IMG/VR virus record: IMGVR_UViG_3300044627_003355
Coordinates: 1 to 23,392 of that record
Source: a virus
Reading direction: 5' to 3' (one strand)
DNA length: 23,392 nt
How positions within the stretch are numbered: position 1 is the stretch's first letter; every line of letters starts with the position of its first letter. Positions 7,789-12,586 of this stretch are shown here, piece by piece. The position numbers and the translations under genes were made by a program. The notes below the pieces were generated by a model. It was not told the DNA's origin and made no database searches. It saw nothing but the letters and a program-made list of their open reading frames with translations.

Positions 7789-8042
7789 TATTCCATTTTT
7801 AATAGTTTCTCAGACATAAGTAAAGCTCTTGTCAAGTCACCTATAGTCTGATCAAATAATAAACTCTTTACTGGAGATCTATTAAGATTATAGTTCTCTT
7901 TAAGATCTTCAGCTAATTTAGAAAATACTTTTCTAAGCTCAATAATTTCTTCAGACTCATTAATCTCTTCTGAGTCTAAACCAACTAAGATATCCCCAAA
8001 GGAATAGATCTTAGTTTCTTTAAAAGCTACTTGCTCACTCAT
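7788..8042 (-). CDS. Small helical protein of unknown function, 84 aa
   Basis: Mostly predicted helix: an acidic segment (LDSEEINESEEIIELRKVF), then KLAEDLKENYNLNRSPVKSL and LLFDQTIGDLTRALLMSEKL. Two helices separated by a short loop with Arg-Ser...Lys-Ser-Leu, followed by an amphipathic helix, loosely resembles the Acb2 group of cyclic-nucleotide sponges that block CBASS defence. The usual TKLEEA..WAN signature is absent, so this is only a suggestion. It overlaps the DUF3310 gene stop (ATGA) and shares one base with the membrane-protein gene. Confidence 0.55.
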   Translation of the reverse strand: MSEQVAFKETKIYSFGDILVGLDSEEINESEEIIELRKVFSKLAEDLKENYNLNRSPVKSLLFDQTIGDLTRALLMSEKLLKME

Positions 8043-8347
8043 AATTTATCAATTCTTCTTTGTAAATATACTAAAGCTTTTTGTAAGTCTTCTTTTTTGT
8101 TAGAAGTTTTTTTACCAGCTCGTGCTAAATACTTTATAACATTCCCCAAATAAAAGTCTTCATCTAAACCCCAGGCTTCTAATACATTAAATACTTCATA
8201 AGTATTTCCTGCTCCACCATAATACTTAGGTCTATTATAATCTAATACTCTATCTGCATATGGTTTTTCCATAGCATTTATTGTATTATACTTTCTGTAC
8301 ATTTGAGTATTGTACAAGTTCTCTGATTCTTCTGTAAGATTTACCAT
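8039..8347 (-). CDS. DUF3310 family protein (phage nucleotide-kinase-associated type)
   Basis: 102 residues. From residue ~42 the sequence YYGGAGNTYEVFNVLEAWGL, then LGNVIKYLARAGKK, then DLQKALVYLQRRI matches the DUF3310 pattern: Tyr-Glu-Val, Glu-Ala-Trp-Gly-Leu, Leu-Gly-Asn, Lys-Tyr-x-x-Arg-Ala-Gly-Lys-Lys, Leu-x-x-Ala-x-x-Tyr-Leu-x-x-Arg-Ile. The domain is common in phages, sometimes labelled nucleotide kinase, but its biochemical role is not established. About 40 residues precede the domain. The gene overlaps its upstream neighbour by 7 bases and its downstream neighbour by 4. Confidence 0.85.
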   Translation of the reverse strand: MVNLTEESENLYNTQMYRKYNTINAMEKPYADRVLDYNRPKYYGGAGNTYEVFNVLEAWGLDEDFYLGNVIKYLARAGKKTSNKKEDLQKALVYLQRRIDKL

Positions 8348-8616
8348 ACTATTGCAATGTCTCTTTCAGCAACCATTAACTTCATTCCATCTTCTAGCTC
8401 AACAGCCTCAGATGATTGTAGTCCAATAATACCAATATAGACTTTGCTTCCTACATGTATATTTTCTACTTCATCTCCTACAGCATAAACTTCTAATCTA
8501 GTCCATGTCTTTCTCATGTCCATCTCAATAGCAAGTTTATCAGCTTCACTTAATTCAAATGGAGATTCTTTTACTTCTGGTTTATTTAATAAAACCCGTT
8601 TTCCTTTTAGTTGCAT
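8341..8616 (-). CDS. GroES-like co-chaperonin
   Basis: 91 residues. The second half has the order of elements of Cpn10: RLEVYAVGDEVENIHVGSKV (GroES: V.AVG...VKVGDKV), a glutamate-containing strand (SSEAVELEDG) and KLMVAERDIAIVW at the C-terminus (GroES: ...E.DILAIV). The protein is slightly shorter than host GroES (about 95). Some phages encode such proteins (T4 gp31) to adapt the host GroEL chamber to their own capsid protein. The mobile loop that contacts GroEL is not clearly visible, so interaction with GroEL is inferred. This is the first gene after a short gap that carries a possible -7 promoter element. Confidence 0.55.
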   Translation of the reverse strand: MQLKGKRVLLNKPEVKESPFELSEADKLAIEMDMRKTWTRLEVYAVGDEVENIHVGSKVYIGIIGLQSSEAVELEDGMKLMVAERDIAIVW

Positions 8617-8638
8617 TTTATTGGTTTTTAATTACAAG

Positions 8639-8646
8639 CAAATATA
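8639..8646 (-). promoter_or_regulatory. Possible Bacteroidota -7 element TATATTTG
   Basis: TATATTTG on the minus strand lies 22 bases before the ATG of the GroES-like gene, inside a 38-base gap. It matches the -7 consensus TAnnTTTG of Bacteroidota sigma factors. No TTTG stands at the usual 19-21 bases upstream, so this is weaker than the promoter at 10717-10747. Confidence 0.35.
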
Positions 8647-8654
8647 AACAAAAT

Positions 8655-8792
8655 TTATTTACCTTGTCCTCTATATAACTTTTTATATTTTTTGCTTGAC
8701 TTAAGTTGACTAGTTTTAGTTTTAGCATGTATGCCTGGACGGGATACTTTAGTTGTAACTAGTTTTGTTGTTAGTTCTTTTATTTTTGCCAT
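8655..8792 (-). CDS. Very basic small phage protein, 45 aa
   Basis: ATG at 8792-8790, TAA at 8657-8655. The product starts MAKIKELTTKLVTTKVSRPG and ends KKYKKLYRGQGK; about a third of the residues are Lys or Arg. I recall small proteins with the same HAKTKTSQLKSSKKYKK core in other phages of Bacteroidota, so it is probably a true gene. A nucleic-acid-binding or virion-internal role is possible from the charge alone. It follows the 117-residue basic protein with a 2-base gap. Confidence 0.65.
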   Translation of the reverse strand: MAKIKELTTKLVTTKVSRPGIHAKTKTSQLKSSKKYKKLYRGQGK

Positions 8793-8794
8793 GA

Positions 8795-9148
8795 TTATTT
8801 TCTTTTAGATTTTCTTTTAGATTTTATTACTCCTCCTTTTTTATTTTCCTGTAAAGATTTTAGTGTTGAAGGAACTTGACTTCTTGGTATTTTCTTTCTA
8901 GATACATTTGTAACTTTTCCAATACTTGTGTTATCTCCGGTTCCCTTTTTTATAACTACAGTAAAAGAAGGCTTACCTTTAGAATATCCTGTTGTATCAA
9001 TTGAAGTTGTTTTAAATTCATATGGTTCAAATAAACCTCCAGATGTTGTTCTAGTCATTTCTGTTTTAAAAACTCCCATATTAGGTTTGTTTCCACTAAC
9101 AATAGTGGTTCCATTTTTCTTAACTTTACCTTTCTTTGGCTGTAGCAT
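8795..9148 (-). CDS. Basic hypothetical protein with Lys/Arg-rich tail
   Basis: 117 residues, net positive along its length, beginning MLQPKKGKVKKNGTTIVSGN and ending KKGGVIKSKRKSKRK. The middle has Thr/Ser/Gly-rich strands (KTTSIDTTGYSKGKPSFTVV) and a short VPSTLKSLQ segment. It forms a pair with the next gene (45 residues), also very basic. Proteins of this sort near virion genes often bind packaged DNA, but no motif proves it. Confidence 0.55.
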   Translation of the reverse strand: MLQPKKGKVKKNGTTIVSGNKPNMGVFKTEMTRTTSGGLFEPYEFKTTSIDTTGYSKGKPSFTVVIKKGTGDNTSIGKVTNVSRKKIPRSQVPSTLKSLQENKKGGVIKSKRKSKRK

Positions 9149-9179
9149 AATAATTAGTTTATAGTATTAATATATAAAA

Positions 9180-9377
9180 TTATTTAATTATTCTGTGAAA
9201 AGTTATATTACTTTTTGCACGTATGTCCTTATGGGTATACTGCCAGAACTCACCTGTTTCATTTATTATCACAGTGTATATAGTATCTGTTTCATGCCCA
9301 TAGTCAGTAACTAACCAAATAACCCCCGGGCCTTTTGGTGTAATAACTTCTACTCTGTTTGTAGGTTCATAGATCAT
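9180..9377 (-). CDS. Hypothetical protein, 65 aa
   Basis: The product begins MIYEPTNRVEVITPKGPGVI and continues with WLVTDYGHETDTIYTVIINE. The pattern of short beta strands with a Gly-Pro-Gly turn and a later EFWQYTHKDIRA suggests a small SH3-like barrel, as in proteins that read VxVxTPxGxGxI. The start codon overlaps the stop of the transferase-like gene (ATGA), so it is translationally coupled to it. Function unknown. Confidence 0.55.
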   Translation of the reverse strand: MIYEPTNRVEVITPKGPGVIWLVTDYGHETDTIYTVIINETGEFWQYTHKDIRAKSNITFHRIIK

Positions 9378-10042
9378 GGCAGTTCCATTTTAATTTTTTC
9401 ATCCCGCTCTACTAGTGTCTTATATAACTCTATATCTGTTGACCATTCTGCACCTGTCCAAAACTCAAACCCAGAATAGTTAGATTTATACAAACAACAC
9501 TGCTCATACCCACCCAACAAATATACATATTCACAGCCTAATATTCTAGCTGTTTCACATTCATACATTTGAGCTACAGTACCCAGTGATAATTTAGGAT
9601 TAGCATAATCCCATATAAACTGGTATGCCACAAATTGATCATTGAATGTTTTGTACAAACTAATCCCTACCAAATCTCCATCCCAGTATTCTATAACAGA
9701 GCAATCTTCAAATGATGATAAACTAATATCCCGCTTAAACCCATGATAGTCACAATACTTCTCATAGAGCTCAGAATACTTTTCTCTTTCAGCAGCTACA
9801 TTGCCTGCTTGAACTATAACTCTCTTTGATAATTTCTTAGTAGTCTTTGATGGGGAGTACTCATTTAAATTAATCCGGGTACTTCTTTCATTGTACCACT
9901 TACCCTCCCAGGGAATCCATCCTTGTTTAAGTGCATCTGTAGAAGATTCATTAGGATCTAGTATACCATAAGCACAATTGACTATAACTTCTAGATCACT
10001 TACTTTGCCAAACCCATTAATGTGATCAAAGTAGACTTTCAC
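9374..10042 (-). CDS. Arginyl/leucyl-tRNA--protein transferase (ATE/Bpt) homologue
   Basis: 222 residues with a GTG start at 10042-10040 that overlaps the protease stop (GTGA). Family members transfer Arg or Leu from aminoacyl-tRNA to the N-terminus of proteins, making N-degrons. The C-terminal half follows the bacterial Bpt pattern: SVIEYWDGDLVGISLYKT (Bpt: FYEFRDGRLVGVAVVD), FIWDYANPKLSLGT (FFDPDEAKRSLGT), CETARILGCEYVYLLGG (IELARELGLPYVYLGYW), YKSNYSGFEFWTGAEW (YKTRFRPLEVLVDGRW). The N-terminal half also fits: ALKQGWIPWEGKWY and INLNEYSPSKTTKKLSKR, like the FRPSRSQRR segment. The length is near that of bacterial Bpt. The Cys-rich N-terminal cluster of many ATE proteins is reduced to single cysteines. 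Which amino acid is moved cannot be told. A plain GNAT acetyltransferase is the alternative. Confidence 0.65.
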   Translation of the reverse strand: MKVYFDHINGFGKVSDLEVIVNCAYGILDPNESSTDALKQGWIPWEGKWYNERSTRINLNEYSPSKTTKKLSKRVIVQAGNVAAEREKYSELYEKYCDYHGFKRDISLSSFEDCSVIEYWDGDLVGISLYKTFNDQFVAYQFIWDYANPKLSLGTVAQMYECETARILGCEYVYLLGGYEQCCLYKSNYSGFEFWTGAEWSTDIELYKTLVERDEKIKMELP

Positions 10043-10485
10043 TTTCTAGAGAAGAAGTTTTTCTTAGGTGTCTCTACCTTGGTAGTTTTAAGTTTCTCAA
10101 TGATCTTGTTTGCTTCATCTTCAGCAAACTGAATAACCTCTTCTTCTTTATCCTTGATATTCCAGTTGTTTAGTAGAATACTCATGTGCATAGTTTCATG
10201 CATAACAGCTGTGGCTTTCTCTGTAGTAGAATACTTCTTGAAAGTTCCTAAGTTCAAAAACAAGAAAGGTTTGTTGGGAGCTTTTGCTGTAAGTTTTGTA
10301 TCAGCAGGATCATAGTTAGTAAGACCATACATGTAAACTCCATTGCCTTTGGTCTTATCTACTTCTTCAGCCTGAGCATCTGCTCTGTTTAAGCCATGCA
10401 TCTCCGGGACCTTGTAATAGTCAAAGATCTCAGTAGCATCATTACCAATGAGTAGGATATACTTACCCATGTCAAACTTCTTCAT
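10039..10485 (-). CDS. Zincin-like metalloprotease with HExxH motif
   Basis: 148 residues. AVMHETMHMSILLNNW holds the zinc-binding motif HETMH (His96, Glu97, His100) in a predicted helix; Glu residues 14-20 positions further on (KEEEVIQFAEDEAN) could give the third ligand, as in gluzincins. The upstream strand FLFLNLGTFKKYSTTEKATA fits the edge strand that precedes the active-site helix. There is no signal peptide, so it would act in the cytoplasm, or in the virion if packaged. The gene is start-stop coupled to the downstream aminoacyl transferase homologue. Short zincin domains of this type occur in many phages, mostly with unknown substrates. Confidence 0.7.
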   Translation of the reverse strand: MKKFDMGKYILLIGNDATEIFDYYKVPEMHGLNRADAQAEEVDKTKGNGVYMYGLTNYDPADTKLTAKAPNKPFLFLNLGTFKKYSTTEKATAVMHETMHMSILLNNWNIKDKEEEVIQFAEDEANKIIEKLKTTKVETPKKNFFSRK

Positions 10486-10500
10486 ATACTAATATACAAA
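10486..10500 (-). promoter_or_regulatory. Leader motif TTTGTATATTAGT, copy 2
   Basis: TTTGTATATTAGTAT on the minus strand abuts the ATG of the metalloprotease gene and fills the whole 15-base gap after the lipoprotein gene. It matches copy 1 (7515-7529) at all but one position. Two copies at the same distance from two start codons suggest a translation-initiation or promoter role. Confidence 0.4.
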
Positions 10501-10632
10501 TTATTTCTTAAACTCTGTATTACTATAAGCATCACACTTTTGGGAGGACTTGCACCCAGTCATAAGATACCCTATAGCAACTCCTATACATAAAGCAAAT
10601 ATATATAGGCAAAATAGTTTATACTTTTCCAT
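10501..10632 (-). CDS. Small lipoprotein, 43 aa
   Basis: ATG at 10632-10630, TAA at 10503-10501. A short basic start (MEKYK) and a hydrophobic stretch lead to LMTGC, a good lipobox with the modified Cys at residue 27, leaving a mature peptide of 17 residues that contains KCDAYSNTE. The rightward operon encodes a second small lipoprotein (15539-15676) with a near-identical HCDAYGQTE motif. It is the first gene of the leftward transcript. A role in outer-membrane or periplasmic defence against other phages, or in lysis, is possible but not shown. Confidence 0.65.
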   Translation of the reverse strand: MEKYKLFCLYIFALCIGVAIGYLMTGCKSSQKCDAYSNTEFKK

Positions 10633-10653
10633 GTAACAAATATAATAAAATAA

Positions 10654-10685
10654 CAAAGGCCCGGGCTTTCAACTCCAGACCTTTG
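10654..10685 (-). terminator. Leader hairpin, possible attenuator
   Basis: On the minus strand CAAAGGTCTGG, a 10-base loop and CCGGGCCTTTG give an 11-bp helix that uses two G-U pairs. The pairs exist only in the minus-strand RNA; the plus-strand RNA would have two A-C mismatches. The helix is followed by an interrupted T tract (TTATTTTATTATA). It lies between the promoter at 10717-10747 and the first leftward gene, so it would be read in the leader as an attenuator or a 5'-end stabiliser. Confidence 0.5.
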
Positions 10686-10716
10686 TGCTATTTATTAACC
10701 CTTAAAAATAACATGA

Positions 10717-10747
10717 CAAATATAAAACTAAATTTTAAAATTCCAAA
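10717..10747 (-). promoter_or_regulatory. Bacteroidota-type promoter for leftward genes
   Basis: On the minus strand TTTG (10747-10744), exactly 19 bases, then TATATTTG (10724-10717). This matches the Bacteroidota primary sigma consensus TTTG / TAnnTTTG with 19-21 bases between. Transcription would start near 10710 and run through the hairpin at 10654-10685 into the lipoprotein, protease and transferase genes. Confidence 0.6.
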
Positions 10748-10785
10748 CCGGTAGGCAAAATATTTTATAGTAGAGATAGTGTGGA

Positions 10786-10835
10786 CCCCCCTATAGCAAC
10801 CCCCCCGCCCCACTGGCCAGCCCTGGTACCCCCCC
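10786..10835. other. C-tract cluster in the divergent region (G tracts on minus strand)
   Basis: Within 50 bases the plus strand has runs of 6, 7, 4, 3 and 7 C residues (10786-10791, 10800-10806, 10808-10811, 10821-10823, 10829-10835) in an otherwise AT-rich genome. The minus strand could form a G-quadruplex. The rest of the 10633-10943 intergenic region holds the leftward promoter and leader hairpin, a 7-bp hairpin at 10877-10895 (ATTTTCC/GGAAAAT), and the TACAACCC element with palindrome next to the first rightward gene. Confidence 0.6.
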
Positions 10836-10912
10836 ACAAAGCCAGCACACTACCATCACACAACAAAAAATAAAACATTTTCCTTGGGGGAAAATCTTCT
10901 ATTTTTTCTAGA

Positions 10913-10946
10913 TACAACCCTTGACATAGTATAAATTTATACTATG
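10913..10946 (+). promoter_or_regulatory. TACAACCC element (copy A) and 22-bp palindrome over the start codon
   Basis: TACAACCC (10913-10920) is followed at once by TTGACA (10921-10926), then by a perfect palindrome with half-site CATAGTATAAA (10925-10946) whose last three bases are the ATG of the first rightward gene. Related TACAACCC...TTGRCA blocks lie at 11336 and 11981. The palindrome is the right size for a dimeric repressor and would also fold as a hairpin hiding the start codon. Confidence 0.5.
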
Positions 10947-11273
10947 AAAACATACACACACTATGCAAAAATTACTATTGAAATGTTTGCAAGCACCAAG
11001 AATGAGAATAACATTCTTGTAAAAGATATAATTAGTGAGCATATAGTATGCAATAAGCACATTAATTATATCAAGAAACTTGGTCTAGAACTCAATAAAC
11101 CTTATATGGTTACTATTGCATTCTATACCAATGAAAGAGGATACAAAGAAGCAGATTTTATATATGGTAAAATCTACTCCTATGTACCCGAACAAACCAA
11201 CCAATCTCAGACTCAGAAGCCAACAGCACAAGCCACAGCACCTTCTAAGCCTAAGCCTAGTTGGTTACGCTAA
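10944..11273 (+). CDS. Hypothetical early protein, 109 aa
   Basis: The product starts MKTYTHYAKITIEMFASTKN and has a predicted alpha/beta core (HINYIKKLGLELNKPYMVTI, then KEADFIYGKIYSY), followed by a low-complexity Gln/Pro/Ala/Lys tail that ends KPKPSWLR. As the first rightward gene, with its own terminator directly behind it and a 22-bp palindrome over its start, it is a candidate for an early, tightly controlled gene. I recognise no family. Confidence 0.65.
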   Translation: MKTYTHYAKITIEMFASTKNENNILVKDIISEHIVCNKHINYIKKLGLELNKPYMVTIAFYTNERGYKEADFIYGKIYSYVPEQTNQSQTQKPTAQATAPSKPKPSWLR

Positions 11274-11280
11274 CAGCTTA

Positions 11281-11316
11281 AGAGATAATGGGGCCCTTCC
11301 CATTATCTCTTTTTTC
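11281..11316 (+). terminator. Strong rho-independent terminator
   Basis: A perfect 12-bp stem, AGAGATAATGGG with CCCATTATCTCT and a 6-base loop (11281-11310), runs into six T residues. It ends the single-gene unit 10944-11273. Confidence 0.92.
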
Positions 11317-11335
11317 CTTCACACACCTTTTTTTT

Positions 11336-11360
11336 TACAACCCTTAACTTGACAAAAATA
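11336..11360 (+). promoter_or_regulatory. TACAACCC element, copy B
   Basis: TACAACCC (11336-11343), five bases, TTGACA (11349-11354), then AAAATAT. It lies between the terminator at 11281 and the gene at 11389. With copy C it shares TACAACCC-nnn-ACTTGRCAAAAATAT, and with copy A the TACAACCC and TTGACA blocks. It is a likely phage-specific promoter or activator site. Confidence 0.55.
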
Positions 11361-11388
11361 TATTTATTAATCCTTTAAAAATTGACTT

Positions 11389-11898
11389 ATGAGCAATGCA
11401 AAGAAAACAGAGACAACTGAACAAACAAATTTGGCAAAGAGTACTAAAATTGTTGCTGTGTATGCAGGACGTGGTACCAATAATCAACAAGGGCATAAAA
11501 ACTTTGGGAAGAAATTCTTTAAATATGACCTTGAAGGACCGGCCTCTGATATAAAAGAATTTCTAGAACATCCATCTAATGTAGAGTATGGCGTGAAATA
11601 TAACAGAGATAACAAGCCACAGTATTGGTGCAACTGGAAAGATGCTTTTGGAACAATAGGTACTAGATACAAAGTAAACGTGTCTATATATGGGACTTAT
11701 GTATTAGACAAGGAAGAGTCCTATGATATAGAAGATACTTTGGAAGCATTAGAAAACCGTGGTCTAAGTACTGCGGCAAGAGTATATGCTGAACAAGTCC
11801 TAGGTAGTAGACTAGGATTAGGCTTGAATAAAGCAAGTGTAAGCAGACATACTGTAACAGCATCTGATGGAAGCGACGCTAGTTTAGACCAGGAATAG
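11389..11898 (+). CDS. Hypothetical early protein, 169 aa
   Basis: Starts MSNAKKTETTEQTNLAKSTK, then IVAVYAGRGTNNQQGHKNFG, a mixed alpha/beta middle (YGVKYNRDNKPQYWCNWKDA, then RYKVNVSIYGTYVLD) and a C-terminal helix (TAARVYAEQVLGSRLGLGL) with a polar tail. It forms a single-gene unit with the TACAACCC element before it and a strong terminator after it, as does 10944-11273. This arrangement suggests strong early expression. No family is recognised. Confidence 0.65.
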   Translation: MSNAKKTETTEQTNLAKSTKIVAVYAGRGTNNQQGHKNFGKKFFKYDLEGPASDIKEFLEHPSNVEYGVKYNRDNKPQYWCNWKDAFGTIGTRYKVNVSIYGTYVLDKEESYDIEDTLEALENRGLSTAARVYAEQVLGSRLGLGLNKASVSRHTVTASDGSDASLDQE

Positions 11899-11916
11899 GT
11901 CTAGGCATACCCTAAT

Positions 11917-11968
11917 GGAACATACAGTGGTACTAGAAATAGTGCTACTGTATAGTTCCTTTTGTTTT
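11917..11968 (+). terminator. Long hairpin terminator
   Basis: GGAAC-ATACAGT-nnn-ACTA pairs with TAGT-nnn-ACTGTAT-GTTCC around a GAAA tetraloop (11936-11939), about 18 bp in all including G-U pairs and a one-base bulge. It is followed by TTTTGTTTT. It ends the unit 11389-11898. Confidence 0.88.
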
Positions 11969-11980
11969 ACCTTTATTTTG

Positions 11981-12008
11981 TACAACCCGCCACTTGGCAA
12001 AAATATGT
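11981..12008 (+). promoter_or_regulatory. TACAACCC element, copy C
   Basis: TACAACCC (11981-11988), GCC, then ACTTGGCAAAAATAT. It is nearly identical to copy B and follows a terminator in the same way. It would start a transcript across the AT-rich segment and the structured RNA at 12587-12818. Confidence 0.55.
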
Positions 12009-12326
12009 TTTAGTTTCTTATCTTATATATTTATATTATATATTTTAGATACTACAAGATATCTACTAAAACACACCAATAAGCTAGTATTACTTAGGAG
12101 ATACAGTATAATACTTAAATGATATGTGATATTTATTATTTATGTGTATACATATTGTAAATAAGTGTATGTTATTGTAAGTAACTGATTATTAACCCAA
12201 TCACTCTACTTAACTATACTTATACTTAGTATTTATATATTATATTATTATATCTATAATAATATTTATATAGCTAACTTATTACTTAATCAGTATTGTC
12301 TAACCCTTATATATAAATCTTATCTT
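12009..12326. other. AT-rich intergenic segment with TACTTA repeats and nested inverted repeats
   Basis: No gene is visible here. TACTTA occurs six times (12091, 12112, 12207, 12217, 12223, 12283). A perfect inverted repeat with arms ATATTATTATA/TATAATAATAT and a 2-base centre lies at 12242-12265, and an outer pair ACTGATTA (12184-12191) / TAATCAGT (12287-12294) encloses it. Repeated short words, dyads and very high A+T are the usual look of a replication origin, or of a large regulatory region. No DnaA box of the form TTATnCACA was seen. Confidence 0.4.
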
Positions 12327-12458
12327 ATGATTTTTAAAACTATGATTCAGATGTTTCAAGGTAACTTACACCTTGTACAGTATGTTAAGTACTCTAATGG
12401 TAAAGTAGTAAAAAGAGTGCTTGATAAACAAGGACTCCCGATTGCTATTTTCAGCTAA
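12327..12458 (+). CDS. Small hypothetical protein, 43 aa
   Basis: ATG at 12327, TAA at 12456-12458. It begins MIFKTMIQMFQGNLHLVQYV and continues KYSNGKVVKRVLDKQGLPIA. The ordered beta-type sequence, a normal amino-acid mix and codon use like its neighbours support a real gene in a region otherwise without one. An internal start at residue 6 is possible. Function unknown. Confidence 0.5.
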   Translation: MIFKTMIQMFQGNLHLVQYVKYSNGKVVKRVLDKQGLPIAIFS

Positions 12459-12477
12459 CCATATTATTCTTAGTACT

Positions 12478-12546
12478 ATGACAACAGCAATTATCTGGGG
12501 ATTTGTATTCTTATTATCTTATATTAAATATTGGATAATAAAATAA
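12478..12546 (+). CDS. Possible 22-aa membrane peptide
   Basis: ATG at 12478, TAA at 12544-12546. The peptide is one hydrophobic helix: start MTTAIIWGFVFLLSYIK, end YWIIK. It lies 19 bases after the 43-residue gene and just before the structured RNA. Length alone makes this uncertain; a chance frame cannot be excluded. Confidence 0.3.
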   Translation: MTTAIIWGFVFLLSYIKYWIIK

Positions 12547-12586
12547 TCCCAACTATCCTGAGTAGGATATAAAACTGCTCTTTATA

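Noticed and set aside
10921-10926. TTGACA as a sigma-70 -35 box for the gene at 10944
   Set aside because: A -10 box at normal distance would fall inside the gene, and Bacteroidota promoters do not use this consensus; it is treated as part of the TACAACCC element instead.
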